Positions 1-7,100 of a DNA stretch of 7,226 nt are shown piece after piece; position 1 is the first letter of the stretch; the number at the start of each line of letters is the position of its first letter. This DNA is from Melioribacter roseus (lineage in GTDB: Bacteria > Bacteroidota > Ignavibacteria > Ignavibacteriales > Melioribacteraceae), in the NCBI GenBank assembly GCA_020724325.1, contig DYHC01000102.1, positions 1 through 7,226 on the forward strand, read 5' to 3'. The notes beneath the pieces were generated by a model that was given only the letters and a program-made list of their open reading frames with translations, had not been told where the DNA came from and did no database searches. The translations under genes and the position numbers were made by a program.

Positions 1-930
1 AAGAGAGTAAATAATTGCATCATTCCATAAAAACTTTTCGGTTAAAGCCGCTGGTTTCCCATTAACTAAAAATATTGACTGAATATTCGATGAATTATTG
101 TTCGCATTAACCGCTATACGAATAACCTGTTTATTCAACAGATCGTTATCGTTAATAAACAATTTAATATTTCTTCCTGTTGTTTCAATTTGATCTCTGT
201 TAATTTTTTGATTATCAATAAGAGCAATTACATTATCATTTGTAATTGGCGGAGTGTAAAAATTATTTTCGTAATAAAATTCAAATTGCAGTTTACTCTT
301 TTTCTCTTCGTAATTAAGAAAATGCAAAAAGTTTTTGCTGCTGCTATCTTCCTTAACTTCAAAGACAGAATTAAAATCGGCCATGCCATTAGGAACTTTT
401 ATGTTGTTTAATGGATCAATCAGTTCTGTTCCGTCGCCAAAAAATTTGTATTGATATCTTCCCGGTTCAAGCGGTATTTCAATTTCGAAAACTCCGTCGT
501 TATTTTTATCTGTCATAGGTAAATTAGTTCTATCCCAACCGTTAAAGCTGCCGAAGAGGTTAAGCACTTTATAATTTTTATCCGGCTTAAAAGTGAAATT
601 AAACTTACGTAGAATTTGGGAGCGGACGGGGATTGAATAAGCTGCGCCATCAATTATAAAATCGACTAAAGTAATTCCGGCAAATTTTTCATCCGGTTGA
701 AAGTAAATCATTCCGGAATTTTTATTGTAATTAACCGAAATATTTTTGTTGTTCATAAAATGCACATCGTAATCTTCAGAATAAAAGAGATCCGAGATAA
801 GAACAGAATCGATCTTTCCTGCAGTTAAGTTTATTGGGCTTATTATATCTGTAATTAGATTTTTATTTGAGGTGCAAGAAGAAAGAAAAGATAAAATTAC
901 CAAGGTGAAAACAAGGAACGTTTTTTTCAT
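1..930 (-). CDS. Lipoprotein with CBM48 domain, N-terminal part of a GH13 alpha-amylase-family glycoside hydrolase (runs off left edge)
   Basis: The minus strand from the ATG at 930-928 stays open for 310 codons to base 1 with no stop, so the 3' end lies outside the window. The product starts with a lipoprotein signal (MKK, hydrophobic stretch, lipobox L-S-S-C with Cys19). Residues about 24-110 look like an Ig-like beta domain. Residues about 118-180 are a clear CBM48/AMPK-type glycogen-binding module: LFGSFNGWD, then PM.D.NNDGVFEIEIPL, GRYQYKFF and DP.N. A further beta-rich segment follows, and the last visible residues, W-N-D-A-I-I-Y-S-L (302-310), match the usual opening of a GH13 (beta/alpha)8 barrel. 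From family knowledge this would be a membrane-anchored enzyme acting on alpha-glucans in the periplasm or at the outer membrane. Catalytic residues are not visible, so the activity is inferred. The start is supported by an AGGA ten bases upstream and the correctly placed signal peptide. It is the last gene of the minus-strand run, 68 bases after the B12-binding gene. Confidence 0.8.
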   Translation of the reverse strand, partial: MKKTFLVFTLVILSFLSSCTSNKNLITDIISPINLTAGKIDSVLISDLFYSEDYDVHFMNNKNISVNYNKNSGMIYFQPDEKFAGITLVDFIIDGAAYSIPVRSQILRKFNFTFKPDKNYKVLNLFGSFNGWDRTNLPMTDKNNDGVFEIEIPLEPGRYQYKFFGDGTELIDPLNNIKVPNGMADFNSVFEVKEDSSSKNFLHFLNYEEKKSKLQFEFYYENNFYTPPITNDNVIALIDNQKINRDQIETTGRNIKLFINDNDLLNKQVIRIAVNANNNSSNIQSIFLVNGKPAALTEKFLWNDAIIYSL

Positions 931-998
931 TGTGTACTATTCCTATAAAAAATTGTAGGTTAAAATACAGAAATAAAATTCGAAGCGGAAAACCGAGG

Positions 999-1646
999 TT
1001 AGTTAGCCGGACTACTGGCAGAAATAAACTTTTCGAGTTCATCAAGACAGGAAATATATTTTACATTCGGATACTTGCTTAATATTTCCGATTGTCCGCC
1101 AGATAATGCCTGTCCGCCCACAATTATTTGCTGATCCGGCGTACTGAGATGAATTTGATCTATTAATTTTAGAAGTCGGCAAATATTTATATAAAAATTA
1201 TTTGAAATACCGACTACATCCGGTTTCTTTTCTTTAATCAGTTCAATTAGAGATGCTTGAGGAGTATTTGATCCAAGGTATAAAGTATTCCAGCCGCTAA
1301 CTTCAAAAAAACCGGCTACCATTCGAGCGCCAAGCTCGTGATACTCTTTATCGATGCATGTAATAACAGCAAGTTTACTTGAATAACGCCCGTTTAAAAA
1401 ATATCTGCTTGTAGATTCGATAAGGGACTCGGTAATTTTTGTTGCTATATGTTCAGATGCTATGCTGCATCTTTCTTTTTCCCACATCTGACCAATTCTA
1501 TACATCGAGCGCTGGAAAAGCTGAACATAAATCTCTTTTAGCGGTATACTGCTTTCAACTAAATTTATAACAATTTGAGCACACTGTTTTTTATCGCCTT
1601 TTAGCAAGGAGTCTAAATAATGCAAATAAACTGCTTCTGATATCAT
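999..1646 (-). CDS. Stand-alone cobalamin-binding sensor protein (B12-binding_2 plus B12-binding domains, CarH/AerR-like)
   Basis: The product is 215 residues. The N-terminal half (about 1-85) is helical and carries the cap-domain signature W-x9-EH (W55, E65, H66), known in adenosylcobalamin photoreceptors of the CarH/LitR and AerR type. The C-terminal half (about 91-212) is a Rossmann-like B12-binding domain with the base-off motif in the form E-Y-H-x-x-G (H103 as lower axial ligand; the first residue is Glu rather than the usual Asp), LGSNTP at 124-129, VGIS at 145-148, and IIVGG at 174-178 for the nucleotide tail. There is no MerR-type DNA-binding domain, histidine kinase or methyltransferase domain, and no room for one: the protein is only these two modules. 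It is probably cytosolic and may act by partner binding, as AerR does. It lies 64 bases after the PAP2-like gene and 68 bases before the amylase gene, all on the same strand. No clear Shine-Dalgarno precedes the ATG. A corrinoid shuttle protein is an alternative, but no methyltransferase gene is nearby. Confidence 0.88.
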   Translation of the reverse strand: MISEAVYLHYLDSLLKGDKKQCAQIVINLVESSIPLKEIYVQLFQRSMYRIGQMWEKERCSIASEHIATKITESLIESTSRYFLNGRYSSKLAVITCIDKEYHELGARMVAGFFEVSGWNTLYLGSNTPQASLIELIKEKKPDVVGISNNFYINICRLLKLIDQIHLSTPDQQIIVGGQALSGGQSEILSKYPNVKYISCLDELEKFISASSPAN

Positions 1647-1710
1647 GATTTATTGAATAAAATGACTAATCTTCTAAACGCAAACAGGATAAAAATAATT
1701 CCCAAAGAAA

Positions 1711-2343
1711 TTATTTTTTATTGTTTACAAAAAGAACCATTCTATAGGAAGTATAAGTAAAGAACGGGGCGGCAATTATATCTACTGTATAATGAACATG
1801 TTGAATTAAAATCGCAGCGGCAATAAGAAAAGTATTTACCAGAAAAATTTTTTTAAGAATCATATTCCTGCTGGTTAAATAAAATATAAACATTGTAGCG
1901 ACGTGACCAGAAAAGAAAAGATCGCGGTGTAATGTTTCTCCGCCGCCAAAAAATTCAACAAAAGGATCTGTTAAAGAAATGGTTGTGGGAGGCGCATCTA
2001 ATGGTAAAAAGAAAATTGTGCAGAACCTGAAAAAGAAAATAAGACTGTATGATTGAAGTGCTATGAGAAGATCTTCCGGATAAAATGACAAGGAAACCAA
2101 AGCAACCAATATGGAAATGTAAATCAATCCGAATGTAAACCACGTTACATCAACTGGGCTGAACAGGATTAATAACGGGTCGTTGAATGCGAAGCCGGTA
2201 AGTTCCTCGTTGTAATCTAGAAAGCGGGCAAGCGAAAGTAATACTACAACCAGCACAATTACTGTTACTAAAAACCGGTATCTAAAAGAACGATTGAGTA
2301 ATTTTTCCCGCCAAATAGATCTTATTTCAATTAGATTTATCAA
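1711..2343 (-). CDS. PAP2-related integral membrane protein, sphingomyelin-synthase-like (PAP2_C) family
   Basis: This 210-residue hydrophobic protein has about six membrane segments (roughly 22-41, 66-86, 94-113, 147-158, 164-182, 186-204). Between segments 3 and 4 come LPLDAPP (113-119) and a D-P-F stretch, then D-L-F-F-S-G-H (141-147); near the last segment is H-Y-T-V-D (184-188). The two histidines and the aspartate (H147, H184, D188) correspond to the catalytic triad of the lipid phosphatase/phosphotransferase superfamily, and the S-G-H / H-Y-T-x-D pattern is that of the PAP2_C subgroup that includes sphingomyelin synthases. A role in moving or removing a phospho-headgroup on a membrane lipid is inferred; the substrate cannot be read from sequence. 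The start is TTG (2343-2341): the frame has a stop at 2361-2359 and no ATG before residue 151, and the first internal GTG falls inside membrane segment 1. No Shine-Dalgarno is seen. It is the first gene of the minus-strand run. Confidence 0.8.
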   Translation of the reverse strand: MINLIEIRSIWREKLLNRSFRYRFLVTVIVLVVVLLSLARFLDYNEELTGFAFNDPLLILFSPVDVTWFTFGLIYISILVALVSLSFYPEDLLIALQSYSLIFFFRFCTIFFLPLDAPPTTISLTDPFVEFFGGGETLHRDLFFSGHVATMFIFYLTSRNMILKKIFLVNTFLIAAAILIQHVHYTVDIIAAPFFTYTSYRMVLFVNNKK

Positions 2344-2529
2344 TAATATTAAGAGGAATTAATTATTGGGATGCAAAATACACATGCATTACAAAAAAGT
2401 AAAACAAACCGGAAGTCAATATTATTTACGATTTCAGTTCAAATAGAATCCTTGATGCAATTGTTGATAATCAATAATTTTGGTTAGAAAATTAGATCTA
2501 TTACTTCACTCTAAATGCTGGAGCTTTAA
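2344..2529. other. Divergent intergenic region
   Basis: This 186-base AT-rich gap separates the minus-strand PAP2-like gene from the plus-strand LVIVD lipoprotein, so it should hold promoters for both directions. A candidate plus-strand promoter is given separately. On the minus strand only imperfect candidates were seen (for example TCTATTTG, one base off TAnnTTTG, without a well-spaced TTG), so none is called. Confidence 0.6.
2452..2482 (+). promoter_or_regulatory. Candidate Bacteroidota-type promoter for the LVIVD lipoprotein gene
   Basis: TTG at 2452-2454 is followed after 20 bases by TAATTTTG at 2475-2482, matching the Bacteroidota primary sigma-factor pattern of a TTG near -33 and TAnnTTTG near -7. 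Transcription would start around 2488, leaving a leader of about 40 bases before the ATG at 2530. The spacer holds the palindrome TTGATAATCAA (2464-2474), directly abutting the -7 element. The match is by eye in AT-rich DNA, so chance occurrence is possible. Confidence 0.4.
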
Positions 2530-3570
2530 ATGAAAGCTTATCTAAAACTTGTTCTTTCGGTTATCGTGGTTTTATTCTTCGTTGTAAATTGCGACGAGAA
2601 GAAAGACGACGGATCAAACCCAACTAATCCAACAACCACTGACAATCCTTTTCCAAACATTAAAGTAGTAAAACGTATAACAGGGTTAAACGGCGGTGAA
2701 GCCGTTGAAGCTATTAACAGCGCTTTATACGTAGGTGATTTAACCGGTCTTTCTATCTACAGAATTTCCGATCCTGAAAACCCGGAGTTCAGAAAAAAAA
2801 TTTCTCTTACTACTGTGTACGATCTTTATGCTAAAAGGTATGATAACTCCACGCTAAACTTATTTGCCGGCTGCGGCGGAAATGCATTAACAATTTTCGA
2901 AATTCATGGTAATGCTTACCTTGCCCCGGTAACTAAATCTTTTATAGCCGGAGGATTCTACAGCGATATTGAATCTGAAGGAGCGCGGCTTTATGTAGCA
3001 TCGCAGCTTAGCCGCGGTGTAAGAGTCTTTAATATTGCCAATGCTTATCAGCCAACAATGGAATTTTCAGTTGACCAGCAAGCCAACTCAACAGGAGTAG
3101 CTATAACATCACAATCAGATTTAATAGTAACCGATTATGACGGCAAAGTAAAATTTTATGATATGACTCTGCTGCCAACAATTCCCGTTACATCGCCATC
3201 TACAAGTATTACTGCTAAATTATTATCTGTTTCCAGCTGGTTAGACAAAGCTTGCATAGGCTCAGAAAGCGGCGTCTATTTCGTTCAGCCGGTAAGCAGC
3301 CGGCAAGGGATTCCTTCTGTTAAATCAAGCCTGCTTATCGGTGGAGATGTGCACGATTCAAAGATAATATATAAGCAAAGCACAAATAAATATTATTCAT
3401 TTCTTGCCGCCGGTAATAAAGACCTTGTTATTGTTGATGTAACCGATATTACTAATCCGAAAATAGTAAAAGAACTTGCGTTAGATGGAAATGCACGCTC
3501 AATTGTACTATACTCTAATTATGCCTACATAGTAGGCGACTACGATCTGAATATCGTTAAGTTTGAGTAG
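2530..3570 (+). CDS. LVIVD-repeat beta-propeller lipoprotein
   Basis: The product is 346 residues. It opens with a lipoprotein signal: MKAYLK, a hydrophobic core, then V-V-N-C with Cys21. Asn at -1 is unusual for a lipobox, but the position and following sequence fit. The cysteine is followed by D-E-K-K-D-D and a Ser/Asn/Pro/Thr-rich linker to about residue 41; an acidic/lysine cluster here resembles the Bacteroidota lipoprotein export signal that sends lipoproteins to the cell surface. The rest is made of repeated blades of LVIVD type, such as GLSIYRISDPENP (73-85), GVRVFNIANAYQP (163-175), DLVIVDVTDITNP (298-310) and a last strand DLNIVKF (339-345). Such repeats form beta-propellers in exported proteins; the ligand or activity is unknown. 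GGAG at 2520-2523 sits six bases before the ATG. A four-codon frame, ATG-CTG-GAG-CTT-TAA (2514-2528), just precedes it. The gene is transcribed alone, divergent from the PAP2-like gene, and ends in TAG directly before an inverted repeat. Confidence 0.85.
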   Translation: MKAYLKLVLSVIVVLFFVVNCDEKKDDGSNPTNPTTTDNPFPNIKVVKRITGLNGGEAVEAINSALYVGDLTGLSIYRISDPENPEFRKKISLTTVYDLYAKRYDNSTLNLFAGCGGNALTIFEIHGNAYLAPVTKSFIAGGFYSDIESEGARLYVASQLSRGVRVFNIANAYQPTMEFSVDQQANSTGVAITSQSDLIVTDYDGKVKFYDMTLLPTIPVTSPSTSITAKLLSVSSWLDKACIGSESGVYFVQPVSSRQGIPSVKSSLLIGGDVHDSKIIYKQSTNKYYSFLAAGNKDLVIVDVTDITNPKIVKELALDGNARSIVLYSNYAYIVGDYDLNIVKFE

Positions 3571-3578
3571 TTTTTTTG

Positions 3579-3649
3579 TTTGTCTCTTTGTGAATCGGCG
3601 GCATCTAATTGTATCTTTTTATTTTGTCACTAAGAGACAAAGTTTTTTT
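3579..3649 (+). terminator. Inverted repeat followed by T-run, probable terminator of the LVIVD lipoprotein gene
   Basis: The arm TTTGTCTCTTTGTGA (3579-3593) pairs with TCACTAAGAGACAAA (3627-3641) over 15 positions with one mismatch, around a 33-base loop, and is followed by G and seven T (3643-3649). It begins eight bases after the stop codon. The T-run is on the plus strand only, so it should end plus-strand transcription; read on the minus strand the stem is followed by A's and would not serve the convergent CoA-binding gene. The long loop is atypical for an intrinsic terminator, and a mobile palindromic element is an alternative. Confidence 0.5.
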
Positions 3650-3695
3650 GTACACAAAATTATTCACGCAAGTCAATCTTAAATAGTTTTATAAT

Positions 3696-4160
3696 TTATT
3701 TAAGCTTTCCGCCTATCTTCATAAAGAATTTAATGCACTTATGTCCAAAGTCGACCGGTTTAACAAACATCATCGGGCAGCCATAGATAATTGCATCAAT
3801 TCCCATTTCTTTGCAAAGCTTTTCAGCTTGGCTGTCATAGCTTCCCTGTCCAAATGATCTGTGAAACCAGACTTTATTAACACCCAATTCGGCACATTCC
3901 TTTACAACATTTAACGACTGCCCTGAATTTGTTGAAATAAAGACAGCATCTGGTTTTGTAGGAAGGGACTTTAAGCTGCGGTAACATTTTTCTCCCTCAA
4001 TCTCATCTGCATAAGGGTTAATTGCAAAAACATTGTAACCGGCATTCATAAATTTCTTGTAAACCAAATTTCCAATTGCATCTTGCGGTTTTCTAGAAAT
4101 TCCGGCAACAGCAATATTTTTCTGTTTTAGAAATTCTTCAATTAATTGTGTTGTCTTCAT
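3696..4160 (-). CDS. CoA-binding domain protein (CoA_binding_2, YccU-like)
   Basis: This 154-residue single-domain protein has a Rossmann-type CoA-binding fold. Visible hallmarks are an initial helix, then IAVAGIS (16-22) as the first beta strand and nucleotide loop, GYNVFAINP (41-49), DAVFIST (71-77), VWFHRS with Q105 (97-105), and the family's C-terminal signature C-P-M-M-F (128-132) followed by P-V-D and H140. The length is typical for this family, which resembles the CoA-binding domain of succinyl-CoA synthetase without the catalytic parts. It is presumed cytosolic; CoA binding is family knowledge and the cellular role is unknown. It starts 17 bases after the stop of the large lamin-tail gene on the same strand, so read-through from that gene is likely, although the two have no evident functional link. 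No Shine-Dalgarno is visible ahead of the ATG at 4160. It ends with TAA at 3698-3696, convergent to the LVIVD gene. Confidence 0.88.
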   Translation of the reverse strand: MKTTQLIEEFLKQKNIAVAGISRKPQDAIGNLVYKKFMNAGYNVFAINPYADEIEGEKCYRSLKSLPTKPDAVFISTNSGQSLNVVKECAELGVNKVWFHRSFGQGSYDSQAEKLCKEMGIDAIIYGCPMMFVKPVDFGHKCIKFFMKIGGKLK

Positions 4161-4177
4161 ATAGTTTCTATAGTTAG

Positions 4178-7100
4178 TTAGAGTTTTCTAGCAATGACCA
4201 CGGGAAGTTTAATAACGCTATTTTCGCCGGACTCGGTTACAATTTCAATAAGCAATATATAAATTCCAATTCTAAGTGCCCGCCCGTTATCATCAAGCCC
4301 GTCAAATATTACAGAGTTGCTTGGACCGGAAGGACGATTATGAGCAATTATTCTAACAAGTCTGCCCTGGTTATCGAATACTTTTAATCTAACCTGAGCA
4401 AGTTTTTTTGCAATATTAAAATTGATTGTTGCAAAGTCTTCGAACCCGTCGTTATCCGGAGAAAAAGGATTTGGCGTTATTACAGCTTTCGATTCTGTTA
4501 CAATTGTTTCAGTAAAAATTGAATTTGATTTTCCGGGGGAAGCACCTTCTGGCGCAACCGACGAACTCCAGTTTGTATTGTCATTAGAGTCTAATAAGGG
4601 ATTAAGCCGTTCAAGAGATCGGTTTTTTGTAAACAGCAAATTTTTATTATGCCAGCCGGGAGAATAATAAATCGAATCGATAGTTGTATTGCGCGCATCT
4701 TTAATCACAAGAATTGCTCCATCGTTAGACAAGCTTAATGATCTATTGAGTAAAAGAAAGCTGCCCTGTAACCCAATATAATTGTTGTAAATTGTTGAAT
4801 CGCTTGCAAAGATTAGATATGATGCCGGTGGAATTTTATACCATACTTTTGACAGCGGAATTTTTTTATTGCTTCCGCAAATCAGATTCATACCGCCAAT
4901 CTGAATGGAATCTGCCGACGTATTGAATAGTTCTATAAACTCCGAATTACCCGTAGAAGGATCAAACATAATTTCATTTATAACGAGGTCGCTTCTTCGA
5001 TACTTTGGAACATATAGAATCGAGTTTTGGAGTCCCGGTGTAGCGCCATAGCGGTTTAATGAAGTTGTCCAGTTAGTACTATCCGTTGAAGCTGCGCTTA
5101 AAGAAACTCTTTCTAATGAAATACCTTTAGCTCCGCCCCACCTGGAATTATACATAAAGCTGTCGATCACGGCACCGCGAAAATCATAAATTGCAATACC
5201 ATCACTTGTATTCCCAAGCGAACCAAACTTAACCTGGAAAAAATTCTTTGGCGGAATAAACATAAACTTATTTGTGTCCGGTGTTAAAACCGCATATTCA
5301 CCGGGCTGCAAAAATTTATCGACGTTAGAAACAGATACCTTTACAACAGAAGGAAGAAGGTCGGTAACTTTCCAATCTTTTAAATTAATCGGTTCGTTCG
5401 AATTGTTTACGAATTCGATCCACTCCGGCTCGCCATCAAGCGGGTTGTACATTACTTCGCTTACGAGCAAGGAATTTCTTTTATATCCGGTATTTACATC
5501 AGCCGCATAATAATTATTAAGATTATCCATGTCTTTGTCAAAAAGAACTTTGCAGTAGACGCGTTTCGGTTTATCAAGTTTTATTTTCGAAGAAGATAAA
5601 ACAAGAACTGAATCTTTAGAAGATAAATTTGACCCGATTCCCTGACTGAAATAAGAAGTATCATTACCTGAAATGAAATAAAACAGAGCCGTAAATTTAT
5701 CTGCGGATTTCATTCCGTTATTAAAAACTTTTACTGCTATGTTAACATCCTCATCAAATGAAGCATAAAGAGGAACGATAGAGATTCCTGTTATTGTCAA
5801 ATCATAATCTTTTGGAGTAAGACTATTAATTCTTCCGGGCGAACTAAGCTCAACGTCTTTAGAAGAACCCCAGTTAAGGCGTTCGTTGGATTCACCGGTT
5901 ATGTTAATTCTCTCTAATGATTTTCCGTTCTCTCCGCCCCAGGATTTATCGTACCGAACCGAATCAATTGTTCCGTCATTAGCATCTTTAATTATTACAG
6001 CATCGGCATCATTATTAAGATTTGCGAATGTGTTAACAATCAGCTGCGAAGGAACCGACCGGTGGAAATTATTAATCACTGTATCTTTGGAAATTACTAA
6101 AAATGTGCCCGGTAGAAATGTTATTCCTTTTGGTTGAAGTTTTGTTTTTACCGGAGTTGCAAGAAGATCCGAAATGGACCATTCTTCTAAATCAATATTA
6201 TAGATAGAGTTGTTGAACAGCTCTATCCACTCTGGTTCTCCGTTAACAGGATTATACATTATTTCATTTACTACAACTGAATTCTTTGGATAACCGGGGA
6301 AAACAGAAAATTGATACCGGTTATTAGTTGTGTCTTCATCAAGCGGGTAATCGGCAAAATATTCAAATGTTCTTTTTGTTTCCAATGATTCAATATTATA
6401 CTCCATTTGTGAAAAATGAAAACCGGCATCTTCAATACTTGGCACTTCTACACTTTCTTCTTTTAATAGCAGCTTACTTCCGTTTTTTAATATTTCATAA
6501 AGCTTGCAAATAAAAAGAGCTTTATTTTTACTTGGATTCCAGAAGAGAATATTAATTTTTACTTTCTGACCAATTATAGGTTTGGTTGGATTAACACTTT
6601 TAAATAATAAAATTATATCATAATTCTTTTTTGAAACAGAATTTATTTTGCCCGGAGTGCCTCTCTCCATTTTGGTTGTTTTCCAGTTTGTTGAATCATC
6701 CGAAGCTGATTCTGCCGCAATCCTTTCAAGGGACTTTCCGGCAGCTCCGCCCCACGTTGAACGATATTTAAGCGAATCTATCATTCGATTTAACGAATCC
6801 GAAATTTCTATTCTGTCACCGCTGTTATTAAGAGAAGGAATTGAAGTAATAATCACTTTGCTTATATCGCGGTAGAATGAAAATATATTAGAATCTTTGG
6901 CTACAACTACGTACTCACCCGGCTGAATTATAAAATCTTTTGTAGTAATAGTAACTTTCGATGCATCATCAGCAATCTGATATTTTCTTAGATTAATCGT
7001 TTTGCTGCTCTTGTTAAATATTTCAATCCACTCCGGCTCGGGCGGCGCTGGCGCATACATAATCTCGTTTATTACGAGATCGCCGCGAACTTCATTTATC

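Noticed and set aside
190..411. Plus-strand 73-residue open frame
   Set aside because: It lies antisense within the CBM48/GH13 lipoprotein frame and has low-complexity, unconvincing sequence.
863..1045. Minus-strand 60-residue open frame spanning the end of the B12 gene and the start of the amylase lipoprotein
   Set aside because: It overlaps two better-supported genes in another frame and has no recognisable domain.
2464..2474. Possible FNR box (TTGAT...ATCAA)
   Set aside because: The half-sites are separated by one base instead of the four of an FNR/CRP-type site, so the geometry is wrong.
3646..3659. Short palindrome TTTTGT-AC-ACAAAA
   Set aside because: A loop of two bases and AT-rich arms make it a poor hairpin, and it overlaps the T-run of the terminator; probably chance.
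4161..4177. Promoter or ribosome binding site for the CoA-binding gene
   Set aside because: The 17-base gap is too short for a promoter of its own and shows no Shine-Dalgarno sequence.
4422..6875. Several plus-strand open frames of 61-83 residues
   Set aside because: All lie antisense inside the lamin-tail repeats; their similarity to one another (S-G-S-P type runs) is a by-product of the repeated coding sequence on the minus strand.
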